DNA from: Mesorhizobium_K sp040049215
GTDB lineage: Bacteria > Pseudomonadota > Alphaproteobacteria > Rhizobiales > Rhizobiaceae
Reading direction: 5' to 3'
Assembly: GCF_040049215.1 (NCBI RefSeq)
Contig: NZ_JBDZDN010000002.1
Span: 124,001 to 188,000, forward strand
Length of the DNA: 64,000 nucleotides
In this document: positions 8,487 through 16,419 of the stretch, piece after piece
Layout of the letters: each line of letters begins with the position of its first letter
Position numbering within the stretch: the stretch's first letter is position 1
Translations under genes and position numbers: made by a program
The notes under the pieces: model-generated
Seen by the model: the letters and a program-made list of their open reading frames with translations, nothing else
Databases searched by the model: none
What the model was told of the DNA's origin: nothing

Positions 8487-8516
8487 CCCCCGAAGGTTGT
8501 GTCCAACTTTCGGGGG
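8487..8516 (-). terminator. Hairpin behind clpA, possible terminator or IS end
   Basis: A 13-bp stem (one G-T pair) with a 4-base TGTC loop: CCCCCGAAGGTTG pairs with CAACTTTCGGGGG. On the minus strand it follows the clpA stop by 43 bp and is followed by TTTT, as in an intrinsic terminator. The same sequence resembles the terminal repeat and leader of IS3-type elements, and it lies next to the OrfA remnant, so both readings are possible. Confidence 0.5.
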
Positions 8517-8559
8517 TCAGGTCAGGACCGGACTTTTTTGATCTCTGCGTCCGGCTATG

Positions 8560-11013
8560 TCAGCTCTTGCGCGGGAGTTGCGGCACTAAGCTGCGCTTGG
8601 CAGTGTCCAGCGTCTTTGGAGCAGGCTTGGCCTTCGCTGTGGCAGGCTTCTTGGCCTTCTTCACCACGACCTTCGCCTCTTCCTCGGAAGGATCTTCCTT
8701 CTTCGGCTTCACGCGCGTCTCGTCGGCGATCGAATCGAGCCTCAGGGCGGTCTTGCCGTCTTCGTTCGTTTCGACGGTGACGCGCACCGTGCCGCCCTTC
8801 TTCAGCTTGCCGAACAGAACCTCGTCGGCCAGCGGCTTCTTGATGTGCTCCTGGATGACACGTCCGAGCGGACGCGCACCCATGCGCTCGTCATAACCCT
8901 TGTCGGCCAGCCAGGAGATCGCCTCCGGCGACAGGTCGAAGGTGACGCCGCGTTCGGAGAGCTGCGCCTCGAGCTGCATGACGAACTTCTGCACGACCTG
9001 ATGCACAACCGGCACCGGCAGGGAGCCGAACGGGATGATCGCGTCGAGCCGGTTGCGGAACTCCGGCGTAAACAGCCGGTTGATCGCCTCGACATCGTCG
9101 CCTTCGCGCTTGGTCGAGCCGAAGCCGATCGCCGCGCGCTGCGCATCGGATGCGCCCGCATTGGTCGTCATGATCAGGATCACGTTGCGGAAGTCGATCT
9201 GCTTGCCGTTGTGGTCCGTCAGCTTGCCGTGGTCCATGACCTGCAACAGGATGTTGAACAGGTCCGGATGCGCCTTCTCGACCTCGTCGAGCAGCAGCAC
9301 GCAATGCGGATGCTGGTCGACGCCGTCGGTCAGAAGACCACCCTGGTCGAAGCCGACATAGCCGGGAGGCGCGCCGATCAGCCGTGAGACCGTGTGGCGC
9401 TCCATATACTCCGACATGTCGAACCGGATGAGCTCGACACCAAGCGACGCAGCGAGCTGCTTTGCCACTTCGGTCTTGCCGACGCCCGTCGGACCCGAGA
9501 ACAGGTAGCAGCCGATCGGCTTTTCCGGTTCGCGCAGACCTGCACGCGCGAGCTTGATTGCCGAGGTCAGCGCGGTGATCGCGGTGTCCTGGCCGTAGAC
9601 CACGCGCTGCAGCTCGATCTCGAGGCCCGCCAGCACCTTCTCATCGTCGGCCGACACGGTCTTGGGCGGTATGCGGGCCATCGTGGCGACGGTCGCCTCG
9701 ATCTCCTTGATACCGATCGTCTTCTTGCGCTTGCCTTCCGGCAGCAGCATCTGCGAAGCGCCCGTCTCGTCGATCACATCGATCGCCTTGTCGGGCAGCT
9801 TTCTGTCGTTGATGTAGCGCGCCGAAAGCTCCACCGCCGCCTTGATGGCCTCGTTGGTGTACTTCACCTTGTGGAATTCCTCATAATAGGGCTTGAGGCC
9901 CTTCATGATGGCAATGGCGTCGTCGACCGACGGCTCGTTGACGTCGATCTTCTGGAAGCGCCGTACCAGCGCGCGGTCCTTCTCGAAGAACTGCCGGAAC
10001 TCCTTGTAGGTTGTCGAGCCGATGCAGCGGATCGCGCCTGAGGACAGCGCGGGCTTCAACAGGTTCGATGCGTCCATCGCGCCGCCCGACGTTGCGCCTG
10101 CGCCGATGACGGTATGGATCTCGTCGATGAAGAGAACCGCGCCCGGATACTCCTCGAGTTCCTTGACCACCTGCTTCAGCCGCTCTTCGAAGTCGCCGCG
10201 ATAGCGGGTGCCGGCAAGCAGCGTGCCCATGTCGAGCGCAAAGATCGTGGCATCCTGCAGCACTTCGGGGACGTCGCCTTCGACGATGCGCTTGGCCAGT
10301 CCTTCGGCGATGGCCGTCTTGCCGACGCCGGGGTCGCCGACATAGAGCGGGTTGTTCTTCGAGCGGCGGCAGAGCACCTGTATGGTGCGGTTGATCTCGG
10401 ACTCGCGCCCGATCAGCGGGTCGATCTTGCCCGCCCGCGCCTTCTTGTTGAGGTCGACGCAATAGGCCGTCAGCGCGTCCTGCTGCTTCTTCTTGCCGTC
10501 CTCGCCCTGCTCGCTGTTGCCGGTGCGCTGCTCCTCCTCGGCGCCGCGTGGCGAGCGCGGTTCGCTGGCGCCCGGACGCTTGGCAATGCCGTGCGAGATG
10601 TAGTTGACCGCGTCGTAGCGGGTCATCTGCTGTTCCTGCAGGAAATAGGCGGCGTGGCTCTCGCGCTCGGCGAAGATCGCAACGAGCACGTTGGCACCGG
10701 AAACTTCCTCGCGGCCGGACGACTGGACGTGGATCACGGCGCGCTGGATGACGCGCTGGAAGCCGGCGGTCGGCTTGGAGTCCTCGTCGTAGCCGGTGAC
10801 GAGGTTGTCGAGCTCGGTGTCGATATAGGTGATGACGGTGTGCTTCAGCTCGTCGAGATCGACGTTGCAGGCGCGCATCACCGCCGCGGCTTCCGCGTCG
10901 TCGATCAGCGCAAGCAGCAGGTGTTCGAGCGTCGCGTATTCGTGGTGCCGTTCGTTGGCGAACGTCAGCGCCTGGTGCAGCGCCTTTTCCAGGCCTTGGG
11001 AGAAAGCCGGCAT
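8560..11013 (-). CDS. clpA: ATP-dependent Clp protease ATP-binding subunit ClpA
   Basis: 817 residues. It has an N-domain (Clp repeats, residues 1-145), a first AAA+ module with Walker A GDPGVGKT and Walker B VLFIDEIHT, and a second with GPTGVGKT and VLLLDEVEK. Near residue 650 it carries an IGFG loop used to dock ClpP. A Lys/Ala-rich tail of about 45 residues extends beyond the usual end. ClpA unfolds N-degron and ssrA-tagged substrates and feeds them to ClpP. The clpS adaptor lies 6 bp upstream, as in most alphaproteobacteria. Confidence 0.97.
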   Translation of the reverse strand: MPAFSQGLEKALHQALTFANERHHEYATLEHLLLALIDDAEAAAVMRACNVDLDELKHTVITYIDTELDNLVTGYDEDSKPTAGFQRVIQRAVIHVQSSGREEVSGANVLVAIFAERESHAAYFLQEQQMTRYDAVNYISHGIAKRPGASEPRSPRGAEEEQRTGNSEQGEDGKKKQQDALTAYCVDLNKKARAGKIDPLIGRESEINRTIQVLCRRSKNNPLYVGDPGVGKTAIAEGLAKRIVEGDVPEVLQDATIFALDMGTLLAGTRYRGDFEERLKQVVKELEEYPGAVLFIDEIHTVIGAGATSGGAMDASNLLKPALSSGAIRCIGSTTYKEFRQFFEKDRALVRRFQKIDVNEPSVDDAIAIMKGLKPYYEEFHKVKYTNEAIKAAVELSARYINDRKLPDKAIDVIDETGASQMLLPEGKRKKTIGIKEIEATVATMARIPPKTVSADDEKVLAGLEIELQRVVYGQDTAITALTSAIKLARAGLREPEKPIGCYLFSGPTGVGKTEVAKQLAASLGVELIRFDMSEYMERHTVSRLIGAPPGYVGFDQGGLLTDGVDQHPHCVLLLDEVEKAHPDLFNILLQVMDHGKLTDHNGKQIDFRNVILIMTTNAGASDAQRAAIGFGSTKREGDDVEAINRLFTPEFRNRLDAIIPFGSLPVPVVHQVVQKFVMQLEAQLSERGVTFDLSPEAISWLADKGYDERMGARPLGRVIQEHIKKPLADEVLFGKLKKGGTVRVTVETNEDGKTALRLDSIADETRVKPKKEDPSEEEAKVVVKKAKKPATAKAKPAPKTLDTAKRSLVPQLPRKS

Positions 11014-11019
11014 GTTACC

Positions 11020-11373
11020 TCACTTCTTCTCCATCACGCATTGCAGCGGATGCTGATTCTGTCGGGCGAAATCCATGACCTGGGACACTTTGGTCTCGGC
11101 CACCTCGAATGTATAGACCCCGCATTCGCCCACTCCGTGATTGTGAACATGGAGCATGATGCGGGTCGCTGCCTCGCGGTCCTTCTGGAAGAAACGCTCC
11201 AGCACGTGGACCACGAACTCCATCGGCGTGTAATCGTCGTTCAGGATCAAGACCCTGTAGAGGCTGGGCTTCTTTGTCTTCGGCTTGGTCCGCGTGATCA
11301 CCGCGGTGCCGCGGCCGGGACCCCCGCCTCGGTCATCGCCGCGACCGTCATCGCCATCCTGCATGCGGATCAT
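11020..11373 (-). CDS. clpS: ATP-dependent Clp protease adaptor ClpS
   Basis: 117 residues from the ATG at 11373, the usual rhizobial length; an in-frame ATG at 11427 would add 18 residues. The N-end-rule adaptor core is complete: YRVLILNDDYTPMEFVV forms the ClpA and N-degron pocket (Asn-Asp-Asp, Met), HVHNHGVGECGVYTFEVAETK contains the pocket His, and ALL-type C-terminal residues follow. A flexible Gly/Asp-rich N-terminus enters the ClpA pore. The gene is 6 bp ahead of clpA, in one operon. Confidence 0.95.
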   Translation of the reverse strand: MIRMQDGDDGRGDDRGGGPGRGTAVITRTKPKTKKPSLYRVLILNDDYTPMEFVVHVLERFFQKDREAATRIMLHVHNHGVGECGVYTFEVAETKVSQVMDFARQNQHPLQCVMEKK

Positions 11374-11624
11374 GCTTTTTGCTATGGCCGCCCCGCCAAT
11401 GTTCACCCGATCCGTCCTCATTTCCAATGCTACACCCGACAGCGCTATGTAGTGCTTCGGGTGTTGATTTTAAGCCCTTCTTTCTTGCTGACAATATGGC
11501 TGGCTGCCGCGCATCGCAGGATTCCCTCAATCGTGAACGTTCGTCCGACGAAATCGGGACGAGCGATCGCGTCCGTCCGCAATGTATGCGGTGCGGACGT
11601 GCGGATCGCGGCGGCTGGCGAGAA

Positions 11625-11954
11625 CTATTTCGCCTTGGCGACGACTGATTCGAACGGCTTGTAGGCGTCCTTCGCCATATCTGCGTATAGCGCGCCCAGC
11701 CTGGTGGCTTCGGCGACAAAGCCCTCGTAGGCTTGCTTGGCATATGCCGTCTGGATCTCGACCACCTTCTCGATCGACTTCGCCGACAGCAGCTTGTCGA
11801 CTGCCTCCGCGCCGGTCTCGAAAACCTTCTTTGCGTAGTTCGATGCTTCGCCGGACATGGCCTGCGCATCGCGCGTCACCGCGTTGAAGCTTTCCAGGCC
11901 GGAGTCGAGAAATTCCTTGCCGTATTTTCCGGCGTCTTCGAACGTCTGCGTCAT
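11625..11954 (-). CDS. Phasin family protein
   Basis: 109 residues from the ATG at 11954, which has AAAGGA six bases upstream and therefore beats the nearby in-frame ATGs. It is amphipathic, helical and Ala/Glu/Lys-rich, with the phasin pattern around GKEFLDSGLESFNAVTRDAQ and IQTAYAKQAYEGFVAEATRLG (PF09361 type). Phasins coat polyhydroxyalkanoate granules and limit their size. No other PHA gene is in the window. Confidence 0.85.
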   Translation of the reverse strand: MTQTFEDAGKYGKEFLDSGLESFNAVTRDAQAMSGEASNYAKKVFETGAEAVDKLLSAKSIEKVVEIQTAYAKQAYEGFVAEATRLGALYADMAKDAYKPFESVVAKAK

Positions 11955-12116
11955 CTGCATTCCTTTCGGCACCGCCGCGCCCTTTCGTCAAAAGTATGTT
12001 GCGGCGCACAACAAGTCAAACCGCAGTGCGCAAATCGGACCGGTCTACGCAACCGGCCGAACCACGGCAATTTCAGAAAATCCGTCTCAAAGCCGGATAA
12101 AATCATGAACGGTCCG

Positions 12117-12139
12117 GTTACCATAAACGGATTGGTAAC
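12117..12139. promoter_or_regulatory. GTTACC-N11-GGTAAC inverted repeat upstream of the carboxypeptidase
   Basis: Perfect 6-bp arms separated by 11 bases lie 83 bp upstream of the preferred GTG start of the D,D-carboxypeptidase gene. The form fits an operator for a dimeric regulator. No regulator can be assigned. Confidence 0.3.
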
Positions 12140-12221
12140 GCTGACGCCCCTACTGTCGGCGAAAGCGAGGCGGGGCCTTTGCCGCCTCTTCGTGCAACTT
12201 GCGACTTCAAAGGGTGTAACC

Positions 12222-13583
12222 GTGCGTCAAGTGTTGGCTGGCATAGCTCACCGGACATTGCTCTCCTGCAGATCCACCCTAGTCCTGCTGCTTGCGCTGG
12301 CCGTCAGCGGCGCGGCGGTCGCGCCGTCTCACGCCAGCGCGAAGTATGCGGCCATCGTCGTCGACGCAAACACCGGCAAGACGTTGTTCTCGTCGAGCGC
12401 CGACGCCCCGCGCTATCCGGCGTCGCTGACCAAGATGATGACGCTCTATCTGACGTTCGAGGCGCTGGCCAGCGGCGAGCTCAAGCCCTCGACGAAGATT
12501 AGCTTCTCCAAGAATGCCGCCGCCGAGCCGCCGACCAAGCTCGGCGTGAAGGCCGGCGGCTCTATCACCGTGGAGACGGCGATCTATTCGCTCGTCACGA
12601 AATCGGCCAACGACGCGGCGACCGCGCTTGCCGAAAAGCTGGGGGGCTCGGAAGATGGTTTCGCCCGCCAGATGACGGCAAAGGCCCGCCAGCTCGGCAT
12701 GACCGGCACGATCTTCCGCAACGCCCATGGCCTGCCAAACCCCGCGCAACGTTCGACGGCGCGCGACATGGCGACGCTCGGTATCGCGCTGCGCGAACAT
12801 TTCCCGCAGTATTATTCCTACTTCTCGACCCGCTCCTTCAAATACGGCAAGCAGCGCCTCGCCAACCACAACCGGCTGCTCGGCCGCGTCAAGGGCGTCG
12901 ACGGCATCAAGACAGGCTACACCCGCGCGTCGGGCTTCAACCTCGTCTCGTCGGTTTCGGACGGCAACCGGCGCATCGTCGCCGTCGTCATGGGCGGCCA
13001 GACTGCGAAGTCTCGCGACGCCCACATGGCCGAACTCATCCGCACCTGGATGCCGAAGGCTTCGGCAAAGCGAGGCGGCGGCGATGTCGTTGCAAAGGCG
13101 AGCAAGGAATCGGGCAATTCGCCGATCCGCGCACTGGCCGCGCTGCTGCCCGGCAAGAACGCTCCGAAGCCGCCGGCGCGCGCCGAAGAGGAAGTCGTTG
13201 CCGAGGCCGATGAACCCGCGACCACCGAGATGACCGAGCAAGGCGACGCCGAACCGGAGGCCGTCGAGCAAGCCTATGCCGAACCGATCCCGGCCCGCAT
13301 GGCGGATATCGATCCGATCAACACCGCGTCGGTGCCGGCGTCCGGCTGGTCTATCCAGGTCGCCTCGTCGCCGAGCGAGGTCGAGGCGCGCGCCTTCCTG
13401 ACCAAGACCACCAGGCAGGCAGGCGGGGTGCTTGCCGACGCATCCGGATACACCGTCACCTTCAGCAAGGGCGGCGTGACCTACTACCGTGCGCGTTTTG
13501 GCGGCTTCGAGACGAAGAACGACGCCTGGAACGCCTGCAAGTCGCTGAAGAAGAAAAAGATCGAGTGCTACGCCGTCCAGTAG
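12222..13583 (+). CDS. D-alanyl-D-alanine carboxypeptidase with SPOR domain
   Basis: 453 residues from a GTG at 12222 with AAAGGG seven bases upstream; an ATG at 12105 has a poor ribosome site. A signal peptide (LVLLLALAVSGAAVAPSHASA) precedes an S11 peptidase domain with SLTK, SAN and KTG (in GIKTGYT) active-site motifs. A Glu/Pro-rich linker follows and then a C-terminal SPOR domain (WSIQVASSPSEVEARAFL, YYRARFGGF) that binds denuded septal glycan. The enzyme trims the terminal D-Ala of peptidoglycan pentapeptides in the periplasm, probably at the division site. Confidence 0.92.
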   Translation: MRQVLAGIAHRTLLSCRSTLVLLLALAVSGAAVAPSHASAKYAAIVVDANTGKTLFSSSADAPRYPASLTKMMTLYLTFEALASGELKPSTKISFSKNAAAEPPTKLGVKAGGSITVETAIYSLVTKSANDAATALAEKLGGSEDGFARQMTAKARQLGMTGTIFRNAHGLPNPAQRSTARDMATLGIALREHFPQYYSYFSTRSFKYGKQRLANHNRLLGRVKGVDGIKTGYTRASGFNLVSSVSDGNRRIVAVVMGGQTAKSRDAHMAELIRTWMPKASAKRGGGDVVAKASKESGNSPIRALAALLPGKNAPKPPARAEEEVVAEADEPATTEMTEQGDAEPEAVEQAYAEPIPARMADIDPINTASVPASGWSIQVASSPSEVEARAFLTKTTRQAGGVLADASGYTVTFSKGGVTYYRARFGGFETKNDAWNACKSLKKKKIECYAVQ

Positions 13584-13634
13584 CGTCGGCCTGTCTTGTC
13601 GAGGGACTCCGGAATGTACCGTGTCGAAGGAGAA

Positions 13635-14330
13635 CTACCCGTGATCAGAGAGCAGGATGTCCTTGGCTTCGTTGATGCGCGCCGCCAGGAACGAGGTCCC
13701 GCCGAGGTCGGGGTGCAGGCGCTGCATCAGGCGGCGGTGCGCCTTTCGGATATCCGCCGTGGTGGCTCCCGCTTCAAGACCAAGGACCTTGTAGGCCTCC
13801 TCCTTAGTCATGGGGCCAGAACCTGGCGCAACACCTTGCCGGTCGCCACCATTCGCCTTCACGTCGTCGCGCCAGGCGGGAAAGCGGCCGTCAAGATACG
13901 TCTCTAGAAGCTGGCGGCTCTCCGAGTCACCAGCGAGTTCCTTGTAAAGCTCCATCAACTGCTTCAGCGACAGGCCGGAGAGCATCTTCTGCTCGTGACG
14001 CCCCGCGAGCACGATGCCTTCGAGCCCGCCCGTGTCATGGTCGAGTTCCATTTCGAGCGCCGCGGTCCTGACCGTCGAGCGCTGCCCCTTGGGTTTCGCA
14101 ACGCGCCCCTTGGCGCGGCCGAAGCTGTACCAGGCGGCGGCGCCCGTCAGCAGCATGCCGCCAACCGCGGCGCGGCCCGTGACGGTGAGCAGGATGCCGG
14201 CAAGGCCCAGCACGGCCGGCCCCGCAATGCGCAAGGCCCCGGCAAGCTTCGACGCATCGACGCGCAGGAACGCCGCGACGAGGCCGATCGCCACCAGCAA
14301 GACGGCAAGGATGCCAAGCACCGCGCTCAT
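13635..14330 (-). CDS. Membrane-anchored J-domain protein
   Basis: 231 residues. Three hydrophobic segments occupy residues 1-70. A middle region carries DTGGLEGIVLAGRHEQKMLSGLS. The last 60 residues form a J domain (EEAYKVLGLEAGATTADIRKAHRRLMQRLHPDLGG) with an intact HPD. Such TIM14/DjlA-like proteins recruit DnaK to the inner membrane. Its start overlaps the stop of the VWA gene by 4 bp, so the two are translationally coupled and may act together. Confidence 0.85.
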   Translation of the reverse strand: MSAVLGILAVLLVAIGLVAAFLRVDASKLAGALRIAGPAVLGLAGILLTVTGRAAVGGMLLTGAAAWYSFGRAKGRVAKPKGQRSTVRTAALEMELDHDTGGLEGIVLAGRHEQKMLSGLSLKQLMELYKELAGDSESRQLLETYLDGRFPAWRDDVKANGGDRQGVAPGSGPMTKEEAYKVLGLEAGATTADIRKAHRRLMQRLHPDLGGTSFLAARINEAKDILLSDHG

Positions 14331-15061
14331 CCCGTCTTGCCGCTCCGCATGCTCTCGATCATCAGCCGGTCCTCCGGCCGGCCCCGCGCCTCGAGAGCCT
14401 TCAGCCCGCCCGTGGCGAAGACCGCGACCGCCGACAGGAGTTTGGCCAGCGTCGCGGCGGAATTGCGGTCGAAACGGAACCAGGCCCCCTTGGACAGCCT
14501 GGCGATCTCCTTGAACGCTTTCTCGGCGACATGGTCCCTGCCCTCCTGGAAGACAAAGACAGGCACGCCGTGCAGACCGAGACTGCCTGCCTGGCCTGCG
14601 AGATCCTGCAGCTGCTCTTCCATCGCATCGCCGATATAGACCAGCGCATCGACCTTTCCGGCCGCTGTCTCTTTCAGCGCATGGCTGAGCACCTTGCCGA
14701 TCTGCGTATTGCCGCCGCGGCACGAGATGCCGGACATCAGCCGCTTCAGCGCGGCCGTGTCGCTGACGAATTTCGACGCCCGGCATTCGCTCAAGCCGCG
14801 GAAATAGACGAGCTGGACGCCGAGCGAGCCGGCACTTCCAACCGCGTCGAACATCTCGGCCTGCAGCGCGCAGGCCATGTCCCAGGTCGGCTGGCGGCTC
14901 ATCGTTGCGTCGAGCGCGAGGATTAGCCGTCCGCCCGCTGCGCGCGTCAGGGCGACAGCCTTCGCCTGGCGCAGGAACGCGTCGATCTCGCTGGGGGCGG
15001 ATCGCTTTTGCGGCGCTTGGGTCGTTCCTCCCGTCGGAACAGGCGTTTTCTTGTCGCTCAT
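14327..15061 (-). CDS. VWA domain-containing protein
   Basis: 244 residues. The von Willebrand A fold starts with a MIDAS-like motif (LILALDATMSRQP, where D-A-T-M-S replaces the usual D-x-S-x-S). Later strands include LVYFRGL, the conserved GGNTQIGKVLSHAL and ALVYIGDAMEE, which gives the third metal Asp. There is no signal peptide. The ATG at 15061 was chosen over one 16 codons upstream because the family begins MSDKK-like. It is coupled to the J-domain gene and may be a chaperone or complex-assembly module; the role is unknown. Confidence 0.8.
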   Translation of the reverse strand: MSDKKTPVPTGGTTQAPQKRSAPSEIDAFLRQAKAVALTRAAGGRLILALDATMSRQPTWDMACALQAEMFDAVGSAGSLGVQLVYFRGLSECRASKFVSDTAALKRLMSGISCRGGNTQIGKVLSHALKETAAGKVDALVYIGDAMEEQLQDLAGQAGSLGLHGVPVFVFQEGRDHVAEKAFKEIARLSKGAWFRFDRNSAATLAKLLSAVAVFATGGLKALEARGRPEDRLMIESMRSGKTG

Positions 15062-15132
15062 GGGGCAGAACATGTGACGGTGCCGACCAGCTTGCAAGCC
15101 CGGCGACAAAAGGCCGGCAATCGCACGACGGT

Positions 15133-15570
15133 CTAAAGCAGGCCCAATTCCGTCAGTTCCTGCCTGAGTTTGACAGGCATCTCGGCGACGCCCTTGCGGC
15201 CCTTGCCGAGATCGAGAGGCGCTTCATTCTGCTTGAGGTAGCGCCAGCCCTGGAAGGCGCGGCGCGGCTGCCAGTCGGTTCTGACCACGATCGGATCGAG
15301 CATCAGATGGCAACGCGAAATGCCTTCGCCGTCGATGAAGGGCCTGACTTCGAGCAAGCGCTGGCGGCACTGAACGCTGCCCTTGATGACCCAGAAGAGC
15401 GAGCCGCCATCGACGAGTTCGCTCGCGCGGGTCGGGATCATGCGGGTCGTATGGAAATGCTCGACCGGTTCGCCCGCGCGCCGGCGCTGGTCGAGCCGCA
15501 TCGCGATCCATTCTTCCAGATCCTCGACGCCGTCGCAGCCGACGCAGAGTTTTAGGAGGTTCAGGGCCAT
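15133..15570 (-). CDS. DUF1489 family protein
   Basis: 145 residues. The start MALNLLKLCVG and the pattern with HTTRMIPTR, GGSLFWVIKG, CRQRLLEVRPF and QGWRYL match the alphaproteobacterial DUF1489 family closely. It is soluble and of unknown function. Two adjacent ATGs exist and the second is used because the family starts with MALN. It is a single gene facing the same way as the VWA/J pair. Confidence 0.88.
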   Translation of the reverse strand: MALNLLKLCVGCDGVEDLEEWIAMRLDQRRRAGEPVEHFHTTRMIPTRASELVDGGSLFWVIKGSVQCRQRLLEVRPFIDGEGISRCHLMLDPIVVRTDWQPRRAFQGWRYLKQNEAPLDLGKGRKGVAEMPVKLRQELTELGLL

Positions 15571-15677
15571 CAACGAGACTTAGCGACGAGGCGGCGGCGG
15601 TTCAATCTCCGACCGGGTTATGCACAGGTGCTTCGACCGCCTTCGGCATCGAAGATGAGCCCACCGCCACCATAAGG

Positions 15678-16322
15678 TCAGCGTTCGACTTCTGGAATCA
15701 CGCGCAGGTGCGGGAAACGGCCCTCCGCGACGTATGCCTCCTCTTCCTGCGTGGAGGTCCGGCCCAGCACAGCATTTCGGTGTGGATGGCGGCCGAATGC
15801 GGCTATGACCTTGCGCGCCTCCAAGGGCTGTTCCGCGGCGAATTGATAGCCTGGCTTCAGGTTTGGCGGCGCCTCGGCGAGAATCTCATGTGCCAGAGAG
15901 ATCGCCCGATCGAGCCGCTCCAGATGACCCGGCCCCTCGCAATGGATGAGTGGCAGATTGTAGACGGTCTTGTACCATGGCGTTTCCAGGACGGCGTAGT
16001 GGCCGTTCTCATAACCCTCGAGGCCAAGCGCGAGCGCCTTCGCGTCCTGGGCGAAAGCCCGCGGAGACTGTCGCCAGACCGAACGTGGGAACTGGTCGAG
16101 CACGACGATCAAGGCCAGGCGGCCATGCGGATCACTCGCCCAGTGGTCGAACTCACCGCGCGCGGCTCGCTCGGTCGTGTCGGTGAAACGAACTATTATC
16201 TGCGCGTCGGCTCCGCCGCGCATCCGCCACATCCAGTGTTCGCGGTGAGCCGCGGCGTCGACGTCCAGCGCCGCGCCCTCGGGAAACCAGAAGTCCAGAA
16301 CGTCGTCCCACTGGCGCATCAT
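15678..16322 (-). CDS. DUF924 family protein
   Basis: 214 residues from the ATG at 16322. It has the DUF924 layout: DDVLDFWFPEG at the start, then LALIVVLDQFPRSVWRQSPRAFAQDAKALAL, where D-Q-F-P-R is the family signature. YKTVYNLPLIHCEGPGHLERL follows, and the FGRHPHRNAVLGRTST end carries conserved His residues. DUF924 proteins are TPR-like folds of unknown function. Alternative ATGs 10 codons upstream or one codon downstream are possible. Confidence 0.88.
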   Translation of the reverse strand: MMRQWDDVLDFWFPEGAALDVDAAAHREHWMWRMRGGADAQIIVRFTDTTERAARGEFDHWASDPHGRLALIVVLDQFPRSVWRQSPRAFAQDAKALALGLEGYENGHYAVLETPWYKTVYNLPLIHCEGPGHLERLDRAISLAHEILAEAPPNLKPGYQFAAEQPLEARKVIAAFGRHPHRNAVLGRTSTQEEEAYVAEGRFPHLRVIPEVER

Positions 16323-16419
16323 GGATCCCCGCACGAACCGCACTCGCCTCAAGATACAAGTCTAGCATCGTCCTAGCTTCTTGGCCAAATCCAACTGCAA
16401 GGATTGCGTTTCGCCGGCC

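Noticed and set aside
12105..12107. ATG at 12105 as start of the carboxypeptidase
   Set aside because: Weak ribosome site, adds 39 residues before the signal peptide and overlaps an operator-like repeat; GTG at 12222 has AAAGGG at good spacing.
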